Source: Cavia porcellus
Lineage: Eukaryota > Chordata > Mammalia > Rodentia > Caviidae
NCBI RefSeq assembly: GCF_034190915.1
Contig: NW_026947484.1
Coordinates: forward strand, 189,218,982 to 189,282,981
Direction of reading: 5' to 3'
DNA length: 64,000 bases
The notes beneath the pieces were generated by a model. The model had not been told where the DNA came from and did not search any database. It saw only the letters and a program-made list of their open reading frames with translations. Below, one piece after another: positions 34,001 to 44,394 of this stretch. A program made the translations under genes and the position numbers. Within the stretch, counting starts at the first letter, position 1. Each line of letters starts with the position of its first letter.

Positions 34001-37000
34001 GTGAGGCACAGGCGGGCTGTGGGAGAGGAATGTAGGGTATAATTGTATCTTCCTGTTATTTACACTGCTCTTTACGTTGCATATTCTCAAGAAAACTTTG
34101 TTCGCCTTCTAGGTGGAGCTGTGTACCTGTCTGGAATCGACATGATACATGGCACACCAGTGCTAGACATAAAGCCTTACATAGCTGATTATGACTCACC
34201 AAAAAATTTGATGGAACCTTTAGGGGGCTTTAATCCTCAGAACAACCAACCTAAACCCGAAACTGTGTCCCAGTCCGATGGTAGGACTAATAGTTGTGAC
34301 CAGCAACAGCTTTCAGAATACGACGCACCACAGCTGTACCGAAGCATTAAGGAGAAATCTGAAGACAGAATCTGTTCTGAAGACAGAGCTTTAGAAGAAA
34401 ACTACCCGAAACACAATGATGCAGCGAAAACCCAGCAACCTTTGCCTAAGTGCAGAGAGAGAACAACAGATCTTGGTGTGGAATCAAGAGGCCACCAGAG
34501 TTTGAATGTGGCAGGAGAGCAGATGGGTCCACATGGCCTTGAGACAGCCCCTCAAGAAGAGGATACAGATGAGAGGCCAGGGAGTGGCGCAGGAGCCCCA
34601 GGTGTGCAAGGAAACAACGTGGTGATGCAGCCCACGCCTCATCCCTGCCAGGCCAGGAGCAGGACGACCGGCAGCACTGTACCTGCCTGGGTGAGAGAGG
34701 CGCCCACGGCCCCTCTGCAAGTCCGGTTTACTCCTCATGCAGAGATGGACCTCTGGCAGCTCAGCTCAGGAGGTGCGTCAGGTATCCTTGGTTTCTTAAT
34801 CCTGAGTGAGAAATGAGCTTGTACTCATTGTGAGATTTACCTGGGAGTGATGTTTCTGAGGTCAGGTTGTATGGAGTATTTGTCAGCATGAGAAATAAGG
34901 AATATTAGCTGGTGTTTGGGCAGTGCTAATGTATGATAACGTTTGTTTAACAGCGGTTTGATCAGCACAGTTCTAGGTGTTCAGTGCAGTGTTTTCAGAG
35001 TGTGGTGGCTGCCTCTAGCAGCAGCCATGATTGATAGCCCCTTGTCTTCCTGTTACGGGTATTCTCAGAGTTTTTGAACAGCATTCAGAAGCTGAATGGT
35101 GCTTGTCCTGTTCTTAGATGCACTAAGTTTCTCATCTGTTTTCTTACCAGACTACAGAAGTGGAATGTTTTATTCTGACAGTAAGCCCTGGCACAGAGGA
35201 CTGTGGGAGCCTACAGGGAGGGGAAGAGTTTGTTCGCACAGAGCTTGCCTTGCAAAGTTCCAGCACTACAGACGTGTGTTCTGTAGAGCTAGGCCATGGG
35301 GCCCTTCCTTTGTAGCCCATTTAACACATGGTTCTTACCACATGTGATTTGGCTTCCCTACCATGCAGCAGATCCTGAGCAGAAGTCTAGAATGAAGGAA
35401 CGAGCTGGTCAGAAGTGCAAACAGTGATGCTAGTAAGAAGCAGCCAGTTGCTAAGGAGACATTAGACTTGGAAAGATAGAAAGCTGTTTTTTATGTTACA
35501 TGATTAAGAGGCAGCATAACCATATAAAGAGGAAAATCTGTTTATTCTGCAGGTGTTCTTTGAGTTGCTCCTGGGTACCAGGCACTGTTCTAGCCCCTTG
35601 GAATATATTAGCAAAACTGAGCAAAACAGACTTAAAAAAGAAAATCTGCCTTCATGTAGCCCACATTCTAATGCGGTGTTTAGAGAGACAAACTAAAAGC
35701 ATAGTATGCATGCAGTTATCATGAAAAACATACAAAACCGCATGGTATAATACTCAAAGGCAGTAGGAGCTATAGCCAAGTATTAAGGAGTGGAGCACTG
35801 TCAGGTGCTGGCAGTTGTAAGTGGGTGGGAAGAAGAGGACACACATGAGTGGAGGCTAAGGAAGGGAAAGACTGAGCTAGCTGTCCAGGAAAACAACATG
35901 GCATCTAGAGGGACAGCCAGTGCATACCCCAAGACAGAGGGGGTGTGGTGTGTGAGGTTGCATAGCAGCAGACTGAAGAAAGGCAGAGCGGGAGGAGCTG
36001 GAGCTGAGTCACAGAGGCTGCAGGGAGGGCATGGGAATTTACAGGCTATTTCAAGGACCGGAAGTTTTATCTGGGGAAAGGGAAGCCAGAGGAACTTGAC
36101 TTCAGCATTCCCAAAGATCAGGAGCCATCTAGTGTCAGACCGCTGGCCAAGTGATTTTGGAGTATCTAACCTCAGTGGCAGGCAAAGGCAGGCTGAAATT
36201 TTAATTATACATCAAAGCCTTTCGTTCATATCCAGAGAAGAAAGATATAAGCAACCATAGACATTAGAATTCTCCCACTTTAAAAGAAAGGAGAGAATTC
36301 AGAGAATAAGAGAGTGTTTGACATTTATCATTCCAACCTGAAGTCTTCTTAATGAAAAAGAGATCTAAACACTGGGGCCAGAGGCAAATGCCACAATTAA
36401 CTGAGGTTCCCCATATCTTTCTGGCAGGCCCAGCCCACCCCCATGCCTTTTGCAAATGAGGAGGAAGCACCCTTCCTCCGCGTGGAGGCAAGCACCTGTC
36501 AGGGTTCAGGTGCTGGGGTTAGTCCCCTTCCCCGTGCCAGCCTGGGCCCGGTGCAGCCTGGAACTTTCCAGAGCAGGAAAGTTACAACTGTGACACTACC
36601 TGCTTAGTGTGCTCAGCCCTGGGTGTAGGAGCAGTGGTACAATTTGAGGGCTGTGCTTTCTCATTCTTTACCAAAACTTACTTACTTTCTTTTCTCATCC
36701 TTTTTGAGACAGGGTCTCAATATGCAGGTCTGGCCTTGAGCTTCACTTTGTAGCCCAGGCTGGTCTTGAACTTGCAAATGATTCTCCTGCCTCAGCCTCC
36801 TAACTGCTGGGACTATAGGTGCATACCATCATGCCTGGCTTCTTTTATTGTTTTTGTTTTCGAATCTATTTTATTTTAAAGAGAAAAAAATGAAATTTCA
36901 AGACACAATAATTAGGGGGTAACAATGGTGTATACATTGTGTAATATATATAGAGACATATATTCTTTCAACTTTTCACATTAGTGAGACAATATGATGT

Positions 37001-40000
37001 TTGCACATGCGTGTCTGATTTATTTCACTTATGAGTATGGTCTCAAGTTGTATCCATTTACCTATAAAAGTTTCAAGTTTATCCATCTTTAGCTGAGTAG
37101 TACTCCATTGTGTAAAAGTACCACATCTTTTTTATTCATTCCTCAGTCAATGGACATTTAGGTTGTTTCCAAGATCTGCTATTACAAATTGTGCTACTTA
37201 CAAACATGGGTGCACATATATTGTTGTGGCATGATGTTTTTAATTGTTCTGGGAAGATACTCAGAAGGGGAATAGCTGGGTTAAATGAGATCTCCAATCC
37301 TAGTTTTTTGAGGAATCTCCACACTGATTTCTAGAGTAGTTGCACCAGTCTACAGTCCTACCAACAGTGGAGAAGGGTTCTTTTTTCCCTACAGTCCCTC
37401 AAGCATTTGTTCTTGCCTGATTTCTTGATAATAGCCATTCTTTCCAGGGTAAGGTGGTTTAAAGTACTCAGTGTTTTAATTTGCATCTCTTGAATGACCA
37501 GTGATGTTGAACATTTTTTCATGTATTAATTTGCTGTTTGTATTTTTTCATCTGAGAAGTGTGTATTCATCAGAGATGCCCATTTTTGGATTGGGTCTTT
37601 AAATCTGGGAGGACTGAGGTTTTTGAGTTCTTTTTATGTTCTTGATATTAATCTTTTATCCGAGGAACAGCTGGCAAACATTTCTTCCACGTTGTGGGTG
37701 GTGGTTCCCTCTGTTGGTGGTTTCTCTTGCTGTGCAAAAGCTTTTCAGTAAGTCGAGGATCCCAGTTGTTGATTCTTTGTGATAGTTCCTGTGAAATCAG
37801 GGTTTTGTTAATAAAGTCTTTGTCTTTAGGAGTTTTACCTGTTCTATCTTCCAGTAGATTTAATGTTTCTGTTTTAATATTTAGATCTTTGATCCATTCC
37901 GAATTTATTTTAGTGCATAGTGAAAGATATGAGTCCAACTTTAATCTTGGCGTGTGCAGAGCCAGTTTTTCCAGCACTGTGTATTAAAGAGGCTATCTTT
38001 CTTCCAGTGAATGTGTTTGGCGCCTTGGTAAGACTTTATTTTTCAGCAAAGCTTTGACTTTAAAATTTATATTCAAAGGTTTTTTTTTTTATCAATATAT
38101 ACTGTTGATGAGAGGAGGAAGGTGAGTTGGAAAAGGATTTTTTCAATGAGACCAAGGAGTGCAGCCAGGTAGGCGTTTTGTGTCTCTCTTCCTTGGCTTG
38201 TTATGACTGCTGAATGCTGTCCACCGTGGAGAGTTGCTCAGTCTACAGTGCAGTATGTCTGAGGTGTAACACACTTTATTGGTAAGGAAACAATTGGAAG
38301 AGGAATTGTGCAGGGTGATGTAAGACAGGGCCCTACTGTAGCAAGCAGTGCAATTCAGAGTGCTGAGAGCCGCGAGATGGCTGCACGGTACTCAGCTCCT
38401 GGGAGAGGTAAACAGGTAACCAGGAGGGAACTGAGGTCAGCAGAGCTTGAGGCTGGAGGCTGGGGCAGAAGCAATGGATGTTGAAGGGTGGGAAAGATAC
38501 TGATTAGGGCAAGGTCAGGAATGTGGGACGACTTCTTGAAGGAGCATAGAGGAGAGATGTCAGCTGAGCTGGAGGACGAGCAGACAGGAAATGGAGTGCA
38601 GGGTCTCAGCAGCCACTCGGAGGCTGGGAGTCCAGCCTGAGTGCTGCTGGGCAGGCCTGCAATGAATCGCTACTGACTGGCCTTTTATAGTCACTTTAAG
38701 AGCTGGTCAGTAAAGGAATCCTGTCGCCATATAATTGGGCCTTGTTTTTTCATCAAAAATACACTTCCTGGCCTTATTTGCCAACTAACTGGCGATAGCC
38801 TGGAGTGATTTTTGGTTATTTATGAGAATCAGCTCCACTCGAAAGATAAAGACCCAACACTACTCCAAGTGATATTTTGAGTGGGGATGACTTTTTTACA
38901 ATATTGTCTATGTGCTTTTCCAGAGGGGACTGGCCTTCAATTAGTTATATGTTATGTTGTAGTCATAGTCATTGTTTTTATTTAAGGGCTTTTAAAAGTT
39001 AATTTTATTTATTTATTGGTCTTTTTGAGACAGGGTCTTGCCATGCAGTTCAGGCTGGTCTTCATCTCACTTTGTAGCCCAGACTGGCCTCGAACTTCCA
39101 GCAATCCTCCTGCGCAGCCTCCTGAGGGCTGGGATTACAGGCGTGTGCCTCCATGCCTGGCTATTTAAGTTTTATATATACTGTATTTTTAAAAATGAAA
39201 TAGATTAAGAATGATATAAATATGCCAGCAGTTGGGAGGCTAAAGAATCGTTTGCAAGCTATATGGGCTAAAGAATCGTTTGCAAGATTTTGTCTCAAAA
39301 TAAAAAATAAATAAAAAGGTCTAGGGATGGGCATGGTAGCACATGAAGTTCGAGACCAGCCTGGGCTACAAAGTGAGCCCCAGGCCAGCCTGAACTGCAG
39401 TTCAAGACCCTGTCTCAGAAAGACATAAATAAATAAACACAAGAGTGATATAAACATTAAAGGTTTTGTTCTTTGACAGAGCAAGCACCTATGTATTTCC
39501 TTATATTTGGGTGGAACAGAGTGGCAGACTCCCTCATGATGCCACTGAATACTTTATCTGTGTCTGTCTTTTTCCTTTTCTCCTGAAAATATCACGTGTC
39601 TTCATTCCTTAGGGACCTGGAGTTGTAATTGTGGGGTTGTGACACCTAAACATCTGACTTGCCCTCCCTTCCCCACAATAGGGTTCTAGATATAAATGGG
39701 TTTGGTTTATTTTTTTGTGACTTTTGGAAAATATTGGGACTCATGCATTTATTTCCTTGAGAAGGTATTTAAAAAGTGTACAGCGAATGTAGAAAAAGTA
39801 GCATTTTGGCTGACAGAAAATGAAAGCCCTTTCTCCTAGTTAGGAGACTAACGAAAAATACTAGGGTGATTTCTTTTTGTTCGATAAAATAAGAATTTAA
39901 GGATACACAGTTTAATGGCAGTAAGTGCCATTTGGAGGTGACATTCTGTGTACAGCAGTGAAAGAGACACTGGGTAAACTGCCAGACCTCACCTAGTAAT

Positions 40001-40373
40001 GTGTAAGAGCTGACCTCGTCCATGTCAAAGCCCGCTGTCATGACCTCGAGCCTGTGTGATTTTAAATGGAAGCTGAGTTCCTCTCCTTGCAGATGCTGGC
40101 CACGCATCCTTCAGGTATTTTCGGTCAACAGAGGAAGCCAAGTGTGCCATCGAGGCCGTGCTGTCTGCCGACCCCCGCTCAGTGTACCGGCGGAAGCTCT
40201 GCCAGGACCGCCTCTTCTACTTCACTGTGGACACAGTGCACATCACCTGCTGGTTTGGCGATGGCTTCGCCGAAGTTCTCAAGATCAAGCCGGCCTCTGA
40301 GCCTGCGCCTGCAACTGAGCCTGTGGGTCCTCAGAGTCGTGAGGGTCTGCAGGTGCCCCCGTCGTGTCTTTGA
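24956..40373 (+). CDS. TRMO: TRMO (C9orf156), tRNA N6-methyltransferase, complete five-exon coding region
   Basis: The coding sequence joins 24956-25031, 27504-27678, 30417-30574, 34113-34781 and 40093-40373 (1359 nt, 452 residues; human is 441). All introns are GT-AG and in frame. The N-terminal ~30-175 region is the TsaA/YaeB-like (TrmO) domain, with the signature SPHRPNAIGLTLAKLEKVEG and the later GIDMIHGTPVLDIKPY. The poorly conserved middle comes from exon 4. The C-terminal domain holds RRKLCQDRLFYFTVD and CWFGDGFAEVLKIKP. Known role: SAM-dependent N6-methylation of t6A37 to m6t6A37 in tRNA-Ser(GCU), by a beta-barrel class of methyltransferase unlike the Rossmann type. The promoter is a CpG island, fitting housekeeping expression. 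Confidence 0.96.
25165..25296. promoter_or_regulatory. Three CACGTG E-boxes in TRMO intron 1
   Basis: CACGTG occurs at 25167-25172 (as GTCACGTG), 25183-25188 (as CACGTGAT) and 25291-25296. The first two start 16 bp apart and match the USF/TFE3-type extended E-box. All lie within the CpG island. Confidence 0.45.
25690..25775 (+). mobile_element. ID-type SINE
   Basis: GCACAAGCGCCTGCCTGGCA and a TGTGAGTTGCATCCCC site with AATAAT-rich tail. Confidence 0.75.
26440..26720. repeat. MIR split by a B1-type SINE
   Basis: MIR pieces at ~26440-26502 (GAAAGTAGGTGTTACTATCC) and ~26650-26720 (GACAGGGAAACACATTCAAA) flank a minus-strand B1 at ~26505-26648. Confidence 0.65.
27275..27370 (+). mobile_element. 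Diverged B1-like SINE
   Basis: GGGCACAGTGGTGCATGCCT through CCACCCTGGCAACAATGGGA. Confidence 0.5.
27504..27678 (+). CDS. TRMO: TRMO coding exon 2
   Basis: The acceptor is TTCTGTAG. The exon codes for NLLTEPIGYLESCFSAKNGT and continues through PRQPSICSHSRACLRI to EQFSHVW. The donor TTG|GTAAGT is consensus. This is the first part of the TsaA-like domain. Confidence 0.95.
28538..28650 (+). mobile_element. ID-type SINE
   Basis: GGGCCAGGGATTTATCTCAG through CCCCTGGTACC and a CAAACAAACCAACAA tail. Confidence 0.88.
28940..29062 (-). mobile_element. B1-type SINE
   Basis: CTCACTATGTAGCCCAGGCT through GGTGTGTGCCACCGTGCCAG. Confidence 0.82.
29075..29480 (-). mobile_element. Old L1 ORF2/3' fragment
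   Basis: The strand reads as reverse-complement L1, with TTGTTAATGAGGCTGAACAT and TTTATGAATTGTCTATTCAT as typical landmarks. Confidence 0.6.
29535..29895 (-). mobile_element. Old B1-dID SINE split by a B1 insertion
   Basis: ID-like part 29545-29600 (GGGATTGAACTCAGGGCCTT) and B1-like part 29772-29895 flank a younger minus-strand B1 at 29604-29759. The B1 is bounded by TTCCCAGCCCTT at 29592 and 29760. Confidence 0.78.
30417..30574 (+). CDS. TRMO: TRMO coding exon 3 (TsaA-like core signature)
   Basis: The acceptor is TTTCTATAG. The exon codes for ILFVFHKNGHLSYKAKVQPP, then RLNGAKTGVFSTRSPHRPNA and IGLTLAKLEKVEG. The SxHRPNxIG signature is the hallmark of the TrmO family and lies in the substrate and SAM pocket. 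The donor is GAAG|GTAACT. Reading on past this donor gives an artefactual extension. Confidence 0.96.
30713..30828 (+). mobile_element. Young ID-type SINE with target-site duplication
   Basis: Intact GGGGCTGGGGATTTAGCTCA and TGAGTTCGATTCCCGG regions and a long A tail. AAGAATGCTAGC flanks it at 30701-30712 and 30829-30840. Confidence 0.95.
30950..31555 (+). mobile_element. B1-dID SINE interrupted by an LTR
   Basis: Left piece 30950-31054 (TGACATGCCTATAATCTGAG). Right piece 31461-31555 starts at GCGAGACCCTGTG and ends with an ID-like part (GGAATTTAACTTGGTGTGGA). Confidence 0.7.
31055..31460 (-). mobile_element. Solo LTR of an endogenous retrovirus-like element
   Basis: 406 bp beginning TG and ending CA, flanked by GTGA (31051-31054) and GCGA (31461-31464), a 4-bp duplication with one change. 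On the minus strand it has two CCAAT sequences (~31220 and ~31245), TATAAA (31176-31181) and AATAAA (31105-31110) in the order expected of a U3-R-U5 LTR. There is no internal region, so it looks like a solo LTR. It is antisense to TRMO. Confidence 0.72.
31565..31650 (+). mobile_element. ID-type SINE, diverged
   Basis: GGGCTGGGGATGTAATGCAG through TTGATTCAATTCC. Confidence 0.72.
32280..32350 (+). repeat. Old MIR/L2-like fragment
   Basis: TGTCAGATATTGTTCGAGGT and ACTAGAGATACTGTGGCGAC fit the widespread ancient motif of this kind. Confidence 0.4.
32540..32710 (+). mobile_element. B1-dID-type dimeric SINE
   Basis: B1-like AAGGCCAGCCTGGGCAACTT, linker, then ID-like GGGGTTGTAGCTCAATGTGC. Confidence 0.78.
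33140..33600. repeat. Ancient interspersed repeat, family unresolved
   Basis: GCTGTGCAATAAATTACTAA, GGGTCAGGAGAATGAGCTCA and GGTGCAGGACTGAGGTCGCA resemble an old LTR-type mammalian repeat. I cannot name the family. Confidence 0.35.
34113..34781 (+). CDS. TRMO: TRMO coding exon 4 (domain end and variable linker)
   Basis: The acceptor is CCTTCTAG. The exon begins GAVYLSGIDMIHGTPVLDIK, the conserved end of the TsaA-like domain. About 200 residues of low-complexity, polar linker follow that differ widely from human. It ends near EMDLWQLSSGGAS, the start of the C-terminal domain. The donor is GTCAG|GTATCC, a non-optimal but acceptable site. Confidence 0.94.
35545..35690 (+). repeat. Old MIR/L2-like fragment
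   Basis: GGTACCAGGCACTGTTCTAG and CATGTAGCCCACATTCTAAT match the same ancient class as 32280. Confidence 0.45.
36705..36842 (-). mobile_element. B1-type SINE
   Basis: TTTGAGACAGGGTCTCAATA through CATACCATCATGCCTGGCTT. Confidence 0.9.
36855..38040 (-). mobile_element. 5'-truncated L1 (ORF2 end and 3' UTR)
   Basis: The minus strand carries a 109-codon piece of ORF2 at 37648-37977, with the reverse-transcriptase C-terminal landmarks NNWDPRLTEKLLHSK and PTTWKK, and then the 3' UTR. Antisense to TRMO. Incomplete, so not mobile by itself. Confidence 0.88.
38260..38859 (-). mobile_element. Possible second solo LTR, boundaries uncertain
   Basis: Read on the minus strand, a TGTTGGGTC start (38859), a TATAAAA box (38683-38689) and AATAAA (38275-38280) come in LTR order. 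I could not find a clear target-site duplication or the 3' end. Confidence 0.4.
39025..39165 (-). mobile_element. B1-type SINE
   Basis: TTTTGAGACAGGGTCTTGCC through GTGCCTCCATGCCTGGCTAT, internal duplication present. Confidence 0.92.
39225..39425 (+). mobile_element. B1-type SINE fragments with a short tandem repeat
   Basis: GGCTAAAGAATCGTTTGCAA occurs at 39239 and again ~28 bp later, then a second B1 piece (GGGATGGGCATGGTAGCACA) runs to CCCTGTCTCAGAAAG. Confidence 0.65.
40093..40373 (+). CDS. TRMO: TRMO coding exon 5 and stop
   Basis: The acceptor CTCTCCTTGCAG ends at 40092. The exon codes for DAGHASFRYFRSTEEAKCAI, AVLSADPRSVYRRKLCQDRL and FYFTVD, then CWFGDGFAEVLKIKP and a divergent tail ending VPPSCL. 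The stop is TGA at 40371. The C-terminal domain is strongly conserved while the last ~20 residues are not. Confidence 0.95.
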
Positions 40374-40580
40374 AACAGCCTCATTGGCCTCTGGATTTTT
40401 TCTTCTAGCTAGTTTTGTGTCATTTTTGTAGAAAGAAGCACCATTGTATAATTTCACTGCATTGATTGGGGATGTTCAAAATGCTTATTTAGAAATGTAT
40501 TTTAGGGCAACTTACTCAGGACCTCTTCTGTCTCAGACAGAAGCTTTCTTTCTCTCAATAAATATTTCTGCTCTTAAAAA
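40374..40580 (+). other. TRMO: TRMO 3' UTR with poly(A) signal
   Basis: A canonical AATAAA lies at 40557-40562, about 185 bp after the stop, followed by a T-rich stretch. This gives a short 3' UTR. A minus-strand B1-type SINE begins only at about 40740, so the UTR is free of young repeats. Confidence 0.7.
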
Positions 40581-40739
40581 TATATTTTAATGAATTTAAC
40601 TAGGAAATAAAAGATGCAGAGTAATCACCATATCCTTTTTGACCTGGTAACGAAGAATTCAAAGGTGATGCTGATCTTGATGATTTCTGGAACAGCTGAT
40701 TCTTTGTAGTTGATAAAATTAGGCAGAGGTCATTCATTT

Positions 40740-40885
40740 GTTTGAGACAGGGTCTTGCTATGTAGTTCACACTGGCTTTGGACTTACTCTGTAGCCTAGG
40801 CTGGCCTTGAACTCCCGGCCATCCTTCTGCCTCAGACTCTGGAGTACTGGGACTGTAAGTAGGCACCAACACGCCTGGCTGGGCA
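40740..40885 (-). mobile_element. B1-type SINE
   Basis: TTTGAGACAGGGTCTTGCTA through GGCACCAACACGCCTGGCTG. Confidence 0.9.
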
Positions 40886-40944
40886 GAGAGCATACTAGCA
40901 GAGGCTTTGAATCTAGAGGTGACTTTTTCAGTGATTTACATTGG

Positions 40945-41040
40945 GTTTGGGGTTGTAGCTTCATGGCAGAGTGCTTGCGTGACATGTGTGAGGATCTGGA
41001 TTTGGTCCCCAGCATAAAAATAGAATAGAACAGAACAGAA
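40945..41040 (+). mobile_element. ID-type SINE, diverged
   Basis: GGGGTTGTAGCTTCATGGCA through TTGGTCCCCAGCAT and an AGAAC-rich tail. Confidence 0.72.
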
Positions 41041-41780
41041 CTCAAACAACTTAACATTGGTTTTCCGTTGGGAGCCTAACCATTTTTATTCTGAATCTAG
41101 CTGAGTTATGATACCTTAGGAAATTAACAGTAAACACATGGTAATAATGATCTTTAGAAATTAAAACTCTGTTTTGGAGACTTTGTTACACACATGTATA
41201 TATGTATTTAACTTTGATTCCAAAATAAGCACTCCTGAGCTTTCTTTCGATGTCCTTGTGTCAGAAATGATCCTCCCCCCCAAAAAGCTTAAGAAAGTCA
41301 TTACTAGTTTTATTTCTTGTTTTGTGACTGAGAACCCACTAGGGATTAGATTTTGGTGATTAAAATGAGATGAGCAGGATATGGTTCTTCTTGCAAGTCG
41401 TGGTTGTGGAGGTTATACGTAAGCAAATTATTACATTACAGTTTGATAAAGATGGTAATTAAGCCTGTACACAGTTCTTGTACCATGTGAGAAGCAGGTG
41501 TAAGACCATGTTGCCTTAGGGTGACCCCAGATAACTGACCTGTAACCAGATTAGATACTATTAACATGAAGCACACTTAACTAATCACTATCATAAACTT
41601 GAAAGCTGATTAATCATGGCTTTGAAGTGTTGCCTGTGTACTGTGTAGAATCATTTGCGGCTAATGACTCCTGAGCCAAACTGCTTTGCAGCTCCTGTCT
41701 TGATATTACTTGAAATGTCTTGGCAAATTTTTTCTGTTCATTTTTCAAGGGTTTTTTTTTTTTGTTTTTATTTGTTTGTT
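41041..41780. other. Unique sequence downstream of TRMO
   Basis: No gene or recognisable repeat. Confidence 0.5.
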
Positions 41781-41784
41781 TGTT

Positions 41785-41895
41785 TTTAAAGACAGGATTT
41801 TGCTATGCAGCCCAGGCTGGCCCTGAACTCAAGAGCTCCTGCCTCAGCCTCCCAAGTGCTGGGATCATAGGTGTGCACCCCCAAGAATGGCTCTT
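41785..41895 (-). mobile_element. B1-type SINE
   Basis: AAGACAGGATTTTGCTATGC through CTGGGATCATAGGTGTGCAC. Confidence 0.85.
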
Positions 41896-41948
41896 GGGGA
41901 AGTATCTTAAATTTGCTTTTTGAAAAGCTTCTTCATTTGTAATAATTA

Positions 41949-42339
41949 CAGATATTCCTTGTTTAATGACCTGCCTGTTTAACAGCTATATGGGCTTAAT
42001 GACAGGTGCATCGTTTGGACTCACGACCCATTGCTCAGATTTACCACCCATTTGTTTATGTTTTTTACAGAACTTCAGTGTCTTTTTGTATACAGTACAC
42101 TTTGTTAATATAGTACTGTAATTTTTGCTGATTGTGTTGTACAATGCTGTAGCTTTATGTTATCATATAGTAGGGCATGTCAGAGTTATGCAAATAAAAA
42201 CAAAGTCATCAAATTGAAATTTCCCTTGACCATTCCTTGATTTGAATATTGGGCATACTATATACAATTCCATGTTTAGTGACCAAATTCATTTAATGAT
42301 TAGCTGCAGGGCTGAAACTCAGTAAACAAAGAACATCTG
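41949..42339. mobile_element. Pogo/Tigger-like MITE (391 bp)
   Basis: The ends are inverted copies: CAGATATTCCTTGTTTAATGA at the left and CAGATGTTCTTTGTTTACTGA read inward from the right (18 of 21 match). They start with CAG, and the left flank is TA. The right flank is TG, one change from a TA duplication. No open frame. Confidence 0.55.
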
Positions 42340-44160
42340 TGTAAATTTCCAGGCAGTAACAAAAACAGTGCAGAAACCCACTGTAGCACTCACATAGCTT
42401 ATTCTTGGGGTGACATCTTTTTTTCCCGGGGGATAACCTCTTATACAGCTGTAGTATTATACTGAAGCCAAGAAGTTGACATTGGCGGTCTGTCCTCTAG
42501 TTTGATTCTGATGTCTTTGAAAATTATTTGGAAAGTGAATCAGCTTGAAGCACAAGATATTGATGTTTAATGTAGAATAACTCCAGGGAGGATACTGGCT
42601 AGCCTTCCGACCCAGGACTGTTCATTTGTTTTATATGTTCTCAGGATTGTAGAACTAAAAGGGATCTTAATGTAATCTGGCTCAGTGTCCTGCCAGTTCG
42701 TAAGTTCCTTGCTCAGCGCTCCCGGTGTAAGCACTTTCTAAATTCATTCTTTGTAGACAGTGCTCATAATTAAAGTGTTCTTACTTCATATGTGATGAAA
42801 TTTGCTTTCTATTCACCCATTAGTGGGGCTACACAAAATAAGGCAGATTGCTCATCCAAGACCATGGCTAGCACCATTTTCTTCTGTTCTCCTATCACAT
42901 GACCTCAGGCCCCTCCCAACTTCAAGTCCTTTTAAATATCCCCAGTGAGCTTTGATCCCTGGACACCTGCATACTTTAGGTGTCCTATAATGAGGAAATG
43001 TGGGTGTCCAGTTAGTGACCCTTCATCTCAGAAAGAGAAACAGGCCAAAGCACAAGTCTGAAACAAGCATATTCCTGTGTTGGAGACTTTCTGAAAAGAA
43101 CAAGGGCAGGAAACTCCTGGGCATAAACAACCGCTACCTAATTTTCAGCCTTTGCATTTTAGTGCCTGTAGGGGGAGCCCTTGATGGCAGTTTTTTCCCT
43201 CTAATTTGGATGAAAGCTTGAAATTCCGAGTTGTTCAGGTAGTTTGTGCCTGGCACAGCTCCAGCTTTCTACAATAATTTCTACAAGAAATGCTGTAGCG
43301 TGCCAGCCACATATAGGAAGGGATTAGAAGGATGAGTGGAATTTACTAAATTTTTTTCTTAAATTGCAGCTTGATTTAAGGGTTGGGATGGATTAATCCA
43401 GCATGTGGAAAGATGTACAGCCAGATAAATGAGCACCAATGTTTCATACATTCACTGCCTATGTGTTTGTGACCCATTTCCTTGGAGAGAGGAAAATGAA
43501 ATAAAAAACACGAATCAACCTCTTGGTAGTATTCATTTGGTGAGGATTCCAAAGAAGGCAAATAAGAACTGAATACTAATGAAAGTCTGTGCCAGCTACT
43601 GAATGTTTATCCTGTCCTTGGCTCTGGACTGTGCTTTTCTATATATTGATCAGAAGCTGATCACACAGCTAGGTAGCGTGCATCTGGGATTTCAGCTCAG
43701 CCATTCTGGCCTCAGAATCCCCTTCCTTCTCTGCTTGTCCTTGCTACCTTCTCCAGCGTAGATGCGGGTCCCAGCTGGCTCTGTTGTCTTGAGGGTCAGC
43801 ACTTCCACATGCAAAAGCATAGGGCACTTTGACCAGCAGGGTGATGTTTGTGAAAATCTGCCCACTCAGTAAAAATCAGGGAAAGCAATAAAGGAAAGGA
43901 AAAGTTTTCCCATCAGATCTGCACAGAACTTCCTGAGAAGCAGGATGAAGAACGTGAAGAGCACTGGTTTGGTCTCAGAAACTTCAAAGTGCTTCAAGTG
44001 CTGCTTTGGGCTGCCAAGTGCTAGCTGGGTGGCGGTGGGCAGGTTGTGACACTCTGTCTCTAGCTCTGCGACCTTGCAAGAATAAAGCTTGGGAAGGTGT
44101 TTCCTGGTAGTTTTAATGCTATATATACTTAGGTAGTAGTTTTATTTTGCCTATATTAAT
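42340..44160. other. Unique intergenic sequence
   Basis: SINE-free for 1.8 kb, moderately AT-rich. The segment near 42640-42720 and that near 43590 look like ancient repeat scraps. No gene seen. Confidence 0.5.
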
Positions 44161-44164
44161 ACCT

Positions 44165-44285
44165 CCTTTTAAAAAATAGATCCAGGAGTGAGGAGGAAGA
44201 GAGAGGAAGAAGACCATGTTACGTACATGTACCAATTGCCTAAATATGGCAAACATGCACTAATAATAAAATTTTAAAAAATATT
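44165..44285 (+). mobile_element. L1 3' tail
   Basis: GAGGAGGAAGAGAGAGGAAG, CATGTACCAATTGCC and AATAATAAAATTTTAAAAAA match the L1 3' UTR end seen elsewhere here. Confidence 0.55.
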
Positions 44286-44394
44286 TTTGTTTCTGGGTAT
44301 AATTAAGGCATATAATTATATCAATGTCCTTATTTAAATTTTGAGAGCATTTAAAGTTACTAGCTCATATTTCTTGACCTTTTACTTCTTTTTT

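Larger units (their letters stand above)
30575..34112 (+). other. TRMO: TRMO intron 3
   Basis: Consensus ends. Contains a young ID, a B1-dID carrying an LTR, another B1-dID, and unassigned stretches 31650-32530, 32710-33140 and 33600-34112. Confidence 0.9.
34782..40092 (+). other. TRMO: TRMO intron 4
   Basis: Consensus ends. 34782-35540, 35690-36700 and 39425-40092 show no recognisable element. The remainder holds repeats listed separately. Confidence 0.9.

Noticed and set aside
37648..37977. Reverse-transcriptase-related protein-coding gene
   Set aside because: A 5'-truncated L1 ORF2 remnant, not a host gene.
40179..40457. 92-codon minus-strand open frame at TRMO exon 5
   Set aside because: Shadow of the conserved + strand coding exon.
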